Part shown: positions 1 through 10,727 of the stretch, in pieces
Layout: every line of letters starts with the position of its first letter
Numbering within the stretch: the first letter of the stretch is position 1
From: Owenia fusiformis
Taxonomy: Eukaryota; Annelida; Polychaeta; Sabellida; Oweniidae
Assembly: GCA_903813345.2 (NCBI GenBank)
Contig: CAIIXF020000007.1
Span: 7,881,730 to 7,945,729 of the forward strand
Reading direction: 5' to 3'
Length of the DNA: 64,000 bases
Translations under genes and position numbers: made by a program
The notes under the pieces: model-generated
Seen by the model: only the letters and a program-made list of their open reading frames with translations
Databases searched by the model: none
What the model was told of the DNA's origin: nothing

Positions 1-301
1 TTAACATGGTCTTAGGTCTTTTTCTGTTATTAAGTATATCTCTGGTATTTCTTGTCCGATTTTGACGATTAACATATTATATCTGTGTTCGGTTCTACAC
101 TTTCAATCATGATTTAGTACAGGGAGGATTGTGACATTTAGGAAACTGTACTTACTCAACTAACCAGTTCTCAATCAGATCTCAATCGCTTTAATCGAAT
201 CCCCCGAAATATAGATAACACTTGAACTGACCATATAATAGTATTTGTACCAATCAATCAATTGAATCGATTAATGTTACTTATTTTACTTTTATCAAAA
301 G

Positions 302-454
302 GAATGTAAATCAGACAAGTGCACAAATGGATTCTGTGGCAACTGTTCTTCACACGAGGATTGTGGTGAATCTAAGTACTGCATGGAATCACCCGGTGAA
401 CCAAGTGACTGTAAAGATAAACTTGAATATGGTGAAGATTGCACAAGCAATGGT
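302..454 (+). CDS. Exon 1 in window, type A cysteine module
   Basis: Acceptor ...caaaag precedes the exon and donor gtaagt follows it; length is 51 codons, phase 0-0. The translation begins ECKSDKCTNGFCGNC and ends GEDCTSNG. It is closest to the exon at 1692 and also resembles those at 5172 and 5869 (type A, marked by C-G-N/E-C followed by an E-D-C or E-E-C element). The pyrimidine tract before the acceptor is short, as in the other type A exons. Confidence 0.75.
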
Positions 455-3400
455 GTAAGTACATGGGGCTACATATAATAGAGCATGGCTGATATTGATA
501 ATACACCATTTATTGAAGATATCACGATTATGCATTGGAGGCCACATCTATAAATTAATGAAGAAAACAGCAGTCCACCCATTGTAATGTATTGTATTGT
601 ATTGTATTGTATTGTATTGTATTGTATTGTATTGTATTGTATTGTATTATATTGTATCGTATCGTATTGTATTGTACATTGTTTACCATCAATGAAGGTG
701 AGCGATACCTCTTAGGTATATCCCGTATATATACGGTAGTAATTAACGCCTAATCTTGGAAGGCAGACCCCTGGAGGCAGACCCAAGAACCCCTCCTCGG
801 AGAAGCCCTGTGTTCTTTTATGTGCACTCATACATAGTAGTCTACAAGTACATCACGGTCTTTTTAAGAGTTGTGGACTATTCATTTACTCTTTTATAGG
901 CATGTAGCAGTGAAATATGTATCGATTCCAAATGTGTTCAATGCGCTGCTTCAACCGATTGTCCAGAAGACAAAATATGCGACATTTTATTAGAACACCA
1001 ATGTGTGGAAAAGGTCCGGCCTGCAGGAGAAGTTTGCGAACGTAATGAGGTAAGAGTGTAGGACTTACTCATGACCAAAATGTGAGTACATTTGAAAAGG
1101 GCATCGACTTCTGACCATTTCCCGCAACCAGAAAGGTTGGAATTCGAAGAATGAATGAGGTTTGAATAAGTAGAATGCATGTCTCACTTCTTAATTTTTA
1201 AATTCGTGCTATTTTATGGATCTTTCTTCGTAATGTAAAAGCAAAGGGTCAGACAAGGAATGAGAGTGGGCTAAAATTGAAATAGCTAACCATGATATAT
1301 TTGTCATACACAGTTATGTGAAACTGGCAAGTGCGTTGGAAGTGTATGCGTTGAATGCACATCTGACGATGACTGTTTTGGAGAATATTGTGCCAAACCT
1401 GAGGATGGTGAACAGTACAAGTACAGTCAGTGTTCTATGAAAAAATCTATTGGAGAAATGTGTAAGAGAAATCAAGTAAGTGTTTAGGGAGTAAAAAATT
1501 ACCGAACAATATCTTGCACTTTCTCATATTGACCTCGCACTTAACCATGACCTTGCACAGAATTGGCAGAACAATGTTAAAGGAACTTTTCCAAACTCGA
1601 TAGAAAGTTAAAATATGACAAAGAATCGCACTTCTTTTCAATCAGAAAATTGACTTCAGCAACGCCATTTGAAAATGCAATTTGATTTCAGCAATGCAAT
1701 TCGGAGAAGTGTACCAATGGGTTGTGTGGTGAGTGTTTCATACACGAGGACTGTGGTAAAACTGAGTATTGTGCGGAGTCGGAAGTTGAACCGAATTATT
1801 GTGAAGATAAAGTTGACCTTGATGACGATTGTAAAAATGATATAGTAAGTGCAATTGCTACATCGCCCAAATCATTTAAAACCAATAAGTTTCTTTCCCG
1901 ACAAATAATAGTATGCTTATCTCTATGGACGATCCTCTGAGGATGCAACTATCTTCGTCGTCTAGATCTAAAACTACTTTCAGGAATGTTCGAGTGAAAT
2001 ATGTCTCGATGGAAAATGTGTTCAATGCAGAAACGATTCGGATTGTGATGAAGACAGACATGAATTTTGCTTCCAAGGCTTATATCAATGTAGAGAAGCT
2101 GGTGAAGAGGCCGAAAGCTGTGAGACAGATGAGGTAGGCTTTAAATTAGAAAAGATCTTTTTAAATACCTATTCAAGAAACTAAATGCAATTGTTTACAA
2201 ACGGTATATACAAAACATGCGACATATTGGAACACCAATGTGTGGAAAAGGTCCGAATAAGATGGTGTAAGTACATATGACTACATAGGGAATGACTTAC
2301 ATAGATAATACGCCATCGTGTTGAGCCCCTTAGTCATGACCAGTGAAATGCTATTGGGTTTTATAAATGTGTGACAGCCTGGCTGAGTGAATCGTGTACA
2401 ATAGGCATATCCAAGACAGAGTAGTGTGTCCTATAATTGTGTCCATATAATGAGTAAAAAATAATATATACTCCACAATTTGAAAATAAAAAAGAGGTAA
2501 GAGTCCATCATTTTCAAATTTATCCAAGGGCACCATTACGACCACACTCAAAGGATAACACCTGTATTATTTCACTTTTTGACAATCTAGGCGTGCAAAA
2601 GTGGCAAGTGTATTGGAAATATATGTGTAAACTGTGCAACCGACAGTGATTGTGAAGGAGGATTTTGTGCAACTCCCGGGGATGCGGGAGATTTTACTTA
2701 TAATCAATGTTCCCTAAAACAATCTACAAACGAACCATGTACAAGAAATCAGGTAGTGAATGGAGAAGACACTTATAACAATTAAAAGGAAGTCATGAGT
2801 TTATATGGTTTGATCTGAGAACAGCATTCATGAGCATACAAAATAACATATGATTACTGGTGTATCAAAGTTTACGTCAAGCAAGGCGAAGGCGTCTTAG
2901 CCAAGAGTACGTGGACTCGAGTACCGTGTCTTTATTGTTATGTCACCACCACAAGTGTTGATATCTTGTTATAGTCTCAAACTTTTTTGTGGACAGTGTT
3001 TGGCGTCTGTAACAAATGGCAGGTGGTGACATTTTGCATGTCAATGCCCTTTGTTTACTCATACATATCCACTGTACACAACATAGACATGTACATACAT
3101 GTACATGTATTATATTGCATCATAATCACATTATAGGCATGTATAAGTGGTAAATGCCAATCTGGTAGGTGCGTTGAATGCAGAAACGACCCGGACTGTT
3201 CTTCGGGTGAATTCTGTGACATAAGGTGCATCCCAGCAAGACAAAATGGAGAAACATGTACCCGTTATCAGGTAGGGTGTCATATTTTATCACAATCCAA
3301 AACCACTAAAGGACATTTCACCCATACAGGAGTCATTTTCAATATATATACTATCATAGGAAGGGAATTGGAATATATTCGCGAATATCATATATTGAAA

Positions 3401-6400
3401 TTATCGAATGTAGTTGCTGATACTTTAATTGTACTCATACTAGAGAGATCAGAGGGCGTGACACATGAATATCGCACTGTCTACTTGTTTTATTTACTGT
3501 TACATCTTTTTTTAAGGTTTAACAACATTGCAAAAATTACACAAAGGAATTCGAAATACAACATAAAAAATTTGGGCATAGCTTCCCTTTAAATTAAAGT
3601 CATTGCATGGCGAGATGCTTTATGGTCACACTGACACCACACGCACAACATTTGTACAAGTTCAAATTAATTTTTTTTAATTTCAGCAATAAAATCAATA
3701 TAGAGATGTTTAAGAAAAACACTTAAAATATCTTGATGATTCGAAAAACATCAATTGAATTCGATCTGGACCAATTACTTTGATTTACTAAGTACGAACA
3801 CTAGATATGTTTGTTTGCTATATGCAAATAGAGAAAATGTTTAGGTTTACTGATCCCTAAAGTATACATTATCTCATGTATATACTGTAGATGTGTGCAT
3901 CCGGGTTGTGTATAGGGCACTTCTGCTCTGAGTGTGACGCGGACGACAAATGCGATGGGACGTCACTGTTTTGTTTAAGTACCCAGGACAGGGATAATGT
4001 TCTATATAACCGCTGCAGCGAAAAACAATCCGCCGGAACACGTTGCCGGAGAAATGAGGTTTGTAATAAGCAATTAATGTCAATAGAAAAACATATAACT
4101 CGCAGATAAAAGAAAATGGATTCTACAAAAACACAGGTCACTAGTTAAAATACAGTTAGATAATTATATGTGGGAGTGAAAAGCATCATTTCTATCAAAC
4201 ATATACATAATTTGTCGTGGATCATTGTTAGCCTTGATTTTCAGCAACATAAAAATAATGCATCAATATAGGATGCCCTATGATTTATGAGTAAGTAATA
4301 TGATTTTTATCCACGAATGGATATCGATAATATGCATGAACAAGCGTAAATCACAAGACGCTCTTTTTATTTTGCCTTATAGTTAAAAGGGTGTTGTTCC
4401 ATAAGGAATAAATCATCAACAAGGTTAACGTTAAAACTTGCTTTGAGTAAAAAAGTTAACATTGAGCATGGTCCATGCATCCCCCCTGAACCATAAGCTA
4501 TCGTACTGTATCCGATAGTTTCGAAGCGAATTCGATGGTTTAGTTCTTCTTCGTGAATATGTATAGCATTTTGTAATCCTAAGTTTTTTCAGATGTGTAC
4601 AAGTGGTAAATGCATCGGCAATGTTTGCTTTGATTGCATTATTGACGAAGACTGTACAGAGGACCAATCATTCTGTGGCGACAGTATGAATGGCAATCCT
4701 TTCAAGACATGTTTTAGTAAGAAAGATTTCGGGAAGAATTGCTCCAGAGATCAGGTAACTCTTTCCTTTCCATCAGGACTACTTCCTTTTTAATTTTGTG
4801 ATTTATAGGTTAATTTGAAAAGAACCATATATGCATTCTGATACACCACGCCCCTTCATCTCTAATTATCGCTTGCTTCTGAAATTGCCAAAAAAGTAGC
4901 AATAAAAGTTTTTATTTTGCCTTACAGTTAAAAGGGTGTTGTTCCATAAGGAATAAATCATCCCTGCCCTTCATCTCTAACTTATCGCTTGCTTCTGAAA
5001 TTGCTAATCCGAAATCTTTCTTACTAAAAAAGTAGGTTATCATTTTTTGTATATATGGAACACCTTTCATCGTAAATATATGGGCAGTATTGAATTTAAA
5101 ACACAGAACAAGGCATACAAAAACTTATTGAAAGAATATACAAAAATTAATAGCTTTTACATTTAATAAAGGAATGCACGTCAGATAAGTGTGTGGAAAG
5201 TTTGTGTGGCAATTGCATCAATGACGAAGAGTGTGAAGACGCCATGTATTGCGAAGGATTTGGTCAACCAGATGTTGCGAATGATTGTAAAGTCAAACAA
5301 CAGAATAGAGAAAACTGCACCAGAAATGCTGTAAGTGAGCATTAAATTAACACATTATTTATGGCCTTATCTAGTCAAATATCTATTGAATAATTTCAAT
5401 TTAAAAATATTTCATGCTGTTGAGGTAAATACGTACCTGGGCATCTTTTAGGTAAGGTTTGAATTGGAATTTTCCTTGGCATTTCGGTTGCGAAGTATCG
5501 ATACTCTCCCATCTTTATTTCCAACTTCACAAAAATTTTCTAATCTTGTATTCAGTTTTCGTCTTTGCACATCTTGCAAATAAATACCTTTCCCAGTCAC
5601 TTTCAGTAAAAAAATTAATTGAACTTCTTGTTGAATTTTTGTGTAAGTAGTGTCAGATTTTCAATTAATATAGCGGTAACGGTGAACATGCTTTTGCGGT
5701 GAATATGCTTAATATTCACCGTGTGTCGAATTTGATAAGCAAGCGTGACCGGTGAACATCGCTAGATTTTTCATGACACGTGACCCGATTTCGACCAATC
5801 ATATAATTGCAAGATTTTCAGCGAAATAATAAACTGTAGATTCTCATAAATGTTTTAATTTAAAAAAGGAATGCTCGTCCAACAAGTGTGCGGAAGGTTT
5901 GTGTGGCAACTGCTTCAACGATGAAGAGTGTGGAGACATGTATTGCGATGGGTTTGGCCAACCAGACGTCGTGAATGATTGCAAGGAAAAACACCAGATT
6001 GGAGAAAACTGTATAAGAAATGCAGTAAGAAAACCTATACTCATGAAACTCATATATTTTAAATCGAATTGTATGTCTTTTTTTATTTTACTTGTATTCG
6101 GTGGTATAAAAGATTTAAGTAGTTTACAGGGCGGGCCCAAAAATGGTAGTTCATACACCCTTCTCTATTAACTCCAATCGCTTTTTTATTGATATAAACT
6201 TCCCTCCAAGAGTTTAAAATACATTGTTAACATGCTGTCAAACGGAGAGTGGAGTTTTGTTATCACGTTCTCATATTAATTTTTTGTGTATAACAGATGT
6301 GTACCTCAGAGAAGTGCGGCATACCACCAGGAGATGACCTTGGTATATGCGGGTATTGTGCGGAAGATAGAGATTGCGAAGAGAAAGGCGCATTTTGTAA

Positions 6401-7297
6401 AGGATTAAAGAAACGTAATGTGGTTAATGAATGCGCGAAGAAAATCAAGAAAGGAAATGAATGTGAAAGGAATGAGGTGGGTCGGATTTCTATTGAGCTT
6501 ACTGTTTTCTGTCTTTCTCAATCAAACTGGTGACCTTGAACTTTTACTGTCTTTGACCTTCTGTGGCATCTGTGTGATGACTCCTCATAACCCCTACACA
6601 AGCACACAGTTTAAATGTGAAATAGCCTCATCGTTCGATCTTAAGCATAACACTCTCAGTTTCATTCTGATCCCCATTTTGTAGATTGTTTGTTTGTCAG
6701 AAATATTATAAAGTCAATATGTGAAAAATTCTATAATAGGTACTTACAATGCACCCTTGCACGCTCCATTGGTATTGGATTGTGTTTCTATAATTGCTGT
6801 AAAAAACATAAAATACATGCTTTCAGCAGACTAATCTATCAATCGTTTTTAACTGCAAAATCATTGTTTTACTTGATATACGATTCACTATCTATTTGTA
6901 TGTCTGTTTCATATTTCAGCAATGTTCGGGTAGCTCGTCAGGGAGCGGTGGGTTTTGTGATACACTTTGTGGAGATTGCATATTGAATACACATTGCGAG
7001 GGTGATAACCATTGCAGGGGAAGCGGGTCCTTCAACGTTACAAACGAATGTAAACCTGCCCTTAAGAATAACAAGTTGTGTCAAGATGATACTTGGTGCG
7101 CCAGTGGACACTGCATCGGCCATCTTTGCAAAACGTGCGGCATAAATGAACATTGTGGAGAAAAGAGGGTTTGCACAAGTGAAAACAGGTGTAGAAAGCC
7201 TCTCGGCTTGGGTGAACATTGTTTTAGGAATGATCAATGCAAATCGGGATATTGCAAGAAAGGCAAATGTAAAATAAAGAAAACAAAGAAATCTTGA
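302..7297 (+). CDS. Multi-exon cysteine-rich modular protein gene, 5' end outside window (gene span)
   Basis: Thirteen plus-strand exons with GT-AG borders lie at 302-454, 900-1049, 1314-1475, 1692-1844, 1984-2133, 2591-2752, 3137-3271, 3891-4058, 4593-4754, 5172-5330, 5869-6024, 6297-6476 and 6920-7297. Every internal exon is a multiple of three with phase 0 at both ends, so each is a portable module of 45-60 residues. The recurring pattern is C-x-S-x-x-C-x-x-x-x-C-x-x-C-(x)n-D/E-C-(x)n-Y/F-C-(x)n-C-(x)n-G-E-x-C-x-R-N, usually eight cysteines. This resembles the Dickkopf N-terminal cysteine-rich domain and related secreted disulfide modules; that assignment is by pattern only. No signal peptide is visible because the 5' exons lie upstream. 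Cysteine density implies an extracellular or secretory-pathway protein. The binding partner is unknown. No transmembrane segment follows the last module; the protein ends in a lysine-rich tail. Confidence 0.82.
588..678. repeat. ATTGT pentanucleotide microsatellite
   Basis: About 18 tandem copies of a 5-bp unit (tattg) with minor variants at the 3' end, inside the first intron of the cysteine-rich gene. The same unit in reverse complement forms a shorter run near 9688-9719. Confidence 0.95.
900..1049 (+). CDS. Exon 2, type B cysteine module
   Basis: Fifty codons, phase 0-0, with acceptor ctttttatag-like sequence and donor gtaaga. The translation starts ACSSEICIDSKCVQC and ends GEVCERNE. Closest relative in the window is the exon at 1984 (ECSSEICLDGKCVQC). 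A broken copy of its middle part survives in the intron near 2218. Confidence 0.78.
1314..1475 (+). CDS. Exon 3, type C cysteine module
   Basis: Fifty-four codons, phase 0-0, acceptor catacacag and donor gtaagt. The translation starts LCETGKCVGSVCVEC and ends GEMCKRNQ. It shares the Y-x-Q-C-S-x-K-x-S signature with the exon at 2591, which defines type C. Confidence 0.8.
1692..1844 (+). CDS. Exon 4, type A cysteine module
   Basis: Fifty-one codons, phase 0-0, acceptor gatttcag and donor gtaagt. The translation starts QCNSEKCTNGLCGEC. It has the same length and layout as the exon at 302, with H-E-D-C-G conserved, and begins the second A-B-C exon triplet. Confidence 0.8.
1984..2133 (+). CDS. 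Exon 5, type B cysteine module
   Basis: Fifty codons, phase 0-0, acceptor actttcag and donor gtaggc. The translation starts ECSSEICLDGKCVQC and ends AESCETDE. It has the same codon count as the type B exon at 900. Confidence 0.78.
2218..2290 (+). pseudogene. Relic hybrid exon fragment in intron
   Basis: This short stretch repeats the middle of the type B exon at 900 (tgcgacat...gaacaccaatgtgtgg, then aaaaggtccg). It then runs directly into a copy of the donor and intron start that follow the type A exon at 302 (tggtgtaagtacat...ctacat...gataatac). It has no acceptor or complete module, so it looks like debris from an unequal exchange between repeated exons. Confidence 0.7.
2591..2752 (+). 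CDS. Exon 6, type C cysteine module
   Basis: Fifty-four codons, phase 0-0, acceptor caatctag and donor gtagtg (non-consensus at +4 and +5). The translation starts ACKSGKCIGNICVNC and ends NEPCTRNQ, matching the type C exon at 1314 in length and layout. It closes the second A-B-C triplet. Confidence 0.77.
2965..3058 (+). repeat. Dispersed repeat family 1, copy
   Basis: ttgttatagtctcaaacttt, then ttttgtggacagtg, ctgtaacaaatggcaggtgg and acattttgcatgtcaatgcc. It lies in an intron of the cysteine-rich gene and is the family copy farthest from the cluster in the kinase introns. Confidence 0.78.
3137..3271 (+). CDS. Exon 7, short type B-like cysteine module
   Basis: Forty-five codons, phase 0-0, acceptor cattatag and donor gtaggg. 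The translation starts ACISGKCQSGRCVEC, continues RNDPDC and ends GETCTRYQ. It resembles type B (C-R-N-D-x-D-C) but is five codons shorter between cysteines 5 and 7. Confidence 0.75.
3891..4058 (+). CDS. Exon 8, type C-like cysteine module
   Basis: Fifty-six codons, phase 0-0, acceptor tactgtag and a weak donor gtttgt. The translation starts MCASGLCIGHFCSEC and ends GTRCRRNE. The first residue is methionine, but the upstream acceptor and matching phase make this an internal exon rather than a start. Confidence 0.74.
4370..5040 (+). repeat. Local duplications in the introns around exon 9
   Basis: The stretch attttgcctta-agttaaaag through cataaggaataaatcatc occurs at about 4371-4421 and again at 4913-4962. 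A second segment (cccttcatctctaa...cgcttgcttctgaaattgc) occurs at about 4852-4891 and 4966-5006. Part of exon 9 reappears inverted near 5008-5028. Confidence 0.72.
4593..4754 (+). CDS. Exon 9, type C-like cysteine module
   Basis: Fifty-four codons, phase 0-0, acceptor gttttttcag with a good pyrimidine tract and donor gtaact. The translation starts MCTSGKCIGNVCFDC and ends GKNCSRDQ. About 17 bases of this exon (agtaagaaagatttcgg) reappear inverted in the following intron near 5008-5026. Confidence 0.77.
5172..5330 (+). CDS. Exon 10, type A cysteine module
   Basis: Fifty-three codons, phase 0-0, donor gtaagt. The translation starts ECTSDKCVESLCGNC, has GFGQPDVANDCK and ends ENCTRNA. Together with the exon at 5869 it is the most recent-looking duplicate pair in the gene. 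Confidence 0.78.
5869..6024 (+). CDS. Exon 11, type A cysteine module
   Basis: Fifty-two codons, phase 0-0, acceptor after a purine-rich aaaaaag tract and donor gtaaga. The translation starts ECSSNKCAEGLCGNC, has GFGQPDVVNDCK and ends ENCIRNA. It is strongly similar to the preceding exon, including the weak AAAAAG-type acceptor. Confidence 0.78.
6297..6476 (+). CDS. Exon 12, enlarged cysteine module
   Basis: Sixty codons, phase 0-0, acceptor gtataacag and donor gtgggt. The translation starts MCTSEKCGIPPGDDLGICG. An insertion of about eight residues lies between the second and third cysteines compared with the other modules. It ends NECERNE. Confidence 0.76.
6920..7297 (+). CDS. Terminal exon, two fused cysteine modules and lysine-rich tail
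   Basis: The acceptor catatttcag precedes an open frame of 125 codons ending at TGA 7295-7297. It codes a serine/glycine-rich entry (QCSGSSSGSGGFC), one full module, then without an intron a further module (WCASGHCIGHLCKTC), and a third partial cysteine set (QCKSGYCKKGKCK) before a basic tail. Elsewhere an intron separates modules, so one intron appears to be missing here. Confidence 0.8.
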   Translation, partial: QCSGSSSGSGGFCDTLCGDCILNTHCEGDNHCRGSGSFNVTNECKPALKNNKLCQDDTWCASGHCIGHLCKTCGINEHCGEKRVCTSENRCRKPLGLGEHCFRNDQCKSGYCKKGKCKIKKTKKS

Positions 7298-8227
7298 AAT
7301 AATAATTTTATCAACCATTATTCCCGTCCTTTATTATGTCAACTATTTCACATGTATCCACCGGCTGAACTTGTCATGAAATAATAATTGATTCACTTCA
7401 AATAATGGCATTTCCAGTAAGCCATGCAATCAACTACATCAAACGATGGCAGGTTTTATTGAAAATGGCTATTCATCGACTTTATGAAACGTAATAACTT
7501 TGTCATCGATCGAATTATTTTTTGTTCCCTTGTACACCCCATATACAACATATTTTGGAAAAAAAATTATATCCATGGAGTTAATCGGATTTGAGTTTGA
7601 GCGATTTAGAGTTGATATTTGAACAATGCAAGGAAATCAACAGCACGAGTACTTAGTAGTTACATAGAAAACAATCATTTGAAATAAATACTAGTATATA
7701 TTATGTTTACAAAAGATGTGAAATGTTGTTATATATTACTTTTCATGAATAACCAAATTGAAATTAAGTGTAAACGAATTAAAAGTTAAAAGCCCAATAA
7801 CAAAAGCCTAGATTTCAAACGTGACTCTGTGTAACTTGCAAGGCGGGTCCAAAGTGTTGTCGGATCACATCCCGGGGTCACACATTTGCTTCCAAAGAAA
7901 TATAATAATAACAATTAAAATACAAACAGATCTTGATTGGGGTTTCAGAAAAATAATTCAACTGTTCTCTAAAAATAAATTGAACACTGTCAACAGCCAC
8001 ATTTTGAATCCGAAAAACTGTGTCAAAGAAACATTAGAGAGGTAGCCAAAACAGTCAAAGTCCATTGTTAGATTGAAAACCCCCAACTAGAAGAGGTCCA
8101 GTGTTACAGGGGCGAAATCAGAAGGGACGGGGGCCCAAAAATATTTGCGATTTTGTGAAAAATGTTTTGGACACAGTTTTGAATTTTGGGCCAAATCTCT
8201 TAAAAACTAGGCTCGAAATTAAAAAAA
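7298..8227. other. 3' flank of cysteine-rich gene, no coding signal
   Basis: AT-rich sequence holding the presumed 3' UTR and polyadenylation signal. Short open frames here lack splice context or recognisable protein content. I see no other structure. Confidence 0.5.
7683..7688 (+). terminator. Candidate polyadenylation signal of the cysteine-rich gene
   Basis: AATAAA lies 386 bases after the stop codon at 7297. It is the first canonical hexamer I noticed downstream. The cleavage site is not established. Confidence 0.35.
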
Positions 8228-8752
8228 TGGAAGTATGTATCTATATACAATACTGACTATATCTGTATATGTGCATGATTCGTTGGACAAAAATGTAGAT
8301 TACTTCCCCGAATATGGACGTATTTATAAGCAATGTGCATAATTCATTGGACCACCCTGTAAGTAACTTCCCGAAATATGGACGTATTTATAAGCAATGT
8401 GCATAATTCATTGGACCACCCTGTAAGTAACTTCCCCGAATATGGAAGTATCTATAAGCAAAACTAACTATATGTGCATAATTCGTTGGACCAAACTGTA
8501 GATAACTTCCCCTAATATGGAAGTATTTGGAAGCATTAAGACTGACTGTAGGTGTATGATTCGCTGAACAACCCGACTATGGAAGTATGTATTTATTATA
8601 AGCAATACCGACTATATGTACATCCGGATGTACATCATTCGTTGGACCACCCTGTAGGTAACTTTCCCGAATATGGAAGTATTGCATTTATAAAATACGG
8701 ACTATATGTATATGATTCGTTCGTAGGTAACTTCCCCGAATGAGGAAGTAGA
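8228..8752. repeat. Degenerate tandem repeat, unit about 64-85 bp
   Basis: About seven diverged units, each with the core cataattcgttggaccacc, then taacttccccgaatatgg and aagtatttataagca. Two adjacent units near 8320-8440 are nearly identical over 64 bp; later units carry insertions of 10-20 bp. No coding potential is evident. Confidence 0.85.
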
Positions 8753-9143
8753 TTAAAAAGGATTGACGTGAACAATACTAGACTCTTAATCCATTGTTGA
8801 GGAGTTGATCGAAAGTTAATTATATCGCATGTATATCATGCAATTGAATTCTGCAGGCATCCTGTGATGCTGTTTTGGCCAATCCAGAATCGTTTAGCGA
8901 AAACATACAGACAAAAAGATCTATGGGATATATCAATTTTCTTCGCCATAATTTTTATGCTGGAACCCTGCCAGGTCTCGGAAAGAGTAGCACTGCAATC
9001 ATAGCATAGACAAGGTATACGTGAATAAGGATGGAAAGACAAGTCTTAGCCTACTAAGAAGGCAAAATAGTCATGGTCGAATCATTGTTTAGGTAAGTAT
9101 TTCTGAAATTAAATGGTTTGTAATGTATTTATATGTATTTATT

Positions 9144-9468
9144 AGATACCTCCCAAGGAGGATAGACAGCCATTAATTAAACTCGATACTCCATTTCCTG
9201 GCATGGAACAATTTAGTAAAAATATTTTTACAAGGTTCTCTTCGGACCAAGCATTTCATTTTAAATTGGACATTGCGAACAATAACAATAACACTTTAAA
9301 ATATGGGACGGAACTCTATATTCTGTTTTCAGAAGACGAGCAAAGGCGCACTGCGTTTTGGTACTTATCAATACAAATTGCTAACGCCCATATCACATAT
9401 ATCATCAGCAAGACAGTGGGGTCGGGCCAAGTAATACATAATGGCATTCAACAAAATGTACAACAAAA
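9144..9468 (+). CDS. Orphan exon candidate, laminin-G-like
   Basis: An open frame runs from a plausible acceptor (tatttattag) to a strong donor (aacaaaag|gtaagt). Its translation alternates hydrophobic residues like a beta sandwich: FHFKLDI, YGTELYILF, WYLSIQIANAHITYI and VGSGQVI. This resembles the laminin-G strand order (F-x-F, G-x-L-Y, Y-L-x-L, G-x-G). The match is by eye and weak. No adjoining exons are convincing, although a short open stretch at 8857-9006 with an acceptor lies just upstream and ends in an in-frame stop. It could be an exon of an unannotated gene or a decaying copy. Confidence 0.3.
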
Positions 9469-9687
9469 GGTAAGTGTTATCATCTATATTTTCAAACAAT
9501 ATAAAGCGCGGTCTAACAGTGACTGTGTTTGAGACACTTACAGTGCCTGATTCAACCGTGCGAGGATTTTGCTCATTGAATAGTTTTTTATACATCTAGC
9601 ATGTATATAATTTTGTACTTTTATTTTACATTACTGGACATATAAATTGTATATCTCCATTTTATTATATTATGGGCAATGAAGATA

Positions 9688-9719
9688 TACAATACAATAC
9701 AATACAATACAATACAATA
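9688..9719. repeat. AATAC pentanucleotide microsatellite
   Basis: A run of about six copies of acaat. It is the complement of the longer array at 588-678. Confidence 0.85.
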
Positions 9720-10727
9720 AGGGTCTATCATCCTCCAGGCGTGGAACTTCTTCCGGTAGCAGACCTTTAGAAGGAGTGTCGTGTATTTGGTTACATTAAA
9801 AGAAACATAACAATCGACCAATAAAGATATTTCCTTTTCAATTGAAAAAGGACAACATGAAAATAATATATTGTTGAGCACAAAATAGAAATAAATATCA
9901 AGGTTTATCAAATAACATAAACTAAGATCAAAAGTGGAAATAGCTTGATATTTTTGCTGTATTTCAATGCTAAAAATAATGCACCACTTAAAAACGATAC
10001 AAGTTCGATAAAGTATCGTTTAACACTAGAAGGATCAAATCATGTCATCAAATTCTATCGAGATAAATCATTAATAATTAAATTACCAGTTGAATCGAGG
10101 CCAAGAGCATATCGATAGATCTTGAAGACATACTTTGTGTTTTTACGCCAACGTCATTTCATGAACCAACCTTATAACACCAGAGCATTTTGACCTCTTT
10201 AAAATCCAATTTATAGGTATATATATATCATCTGATGAGTAAAACGTTTTTAAAACAAAAGTTCTGAAAAATGTGGAAAAATAGTTGAGTTTGAAATTAT
10301 TGGTGTTATTTCATCTTTACTTTTGACACTTCACCTTTCTAATGATAAATCCAAACCCTGTGCCCAATAGTCTCATTTTTAACCTTATTTGGCCAACAAT
10401 AAGGATTTATTCCAATACCTTGAAAATGAGACGACAGATCACTATATAGCCTGGTCCCAGACTGTTTAGATTTGAAAACGAGAGACTACGAGCCTGTCCA
10501 CTCGTACACCCACCATAATATGGGCATCAGAAAGGGGGAGGGGGGAGGATGCGTTGGGTGCTGAAACCGACTAGATTTTTTTAATAAGATTCCTCTTTGA
10601 AACTTCAAAAATGCTATTTTATATCAGAAAACAACTATTTATGGTCCTTAAAAACGCTCAGATTGCACCAAATAAAGTCTTCAATGACAAACACTTTCCA
10701 AGGGGAGCATGCCCCCGGACCCCCAGA
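9720..10727. other. Intergenic, no feature recognised
   Basis: AT-rich sequence with no supported exon. A short G-rich patch lies near 10533-10550. Confidence 0.45.
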
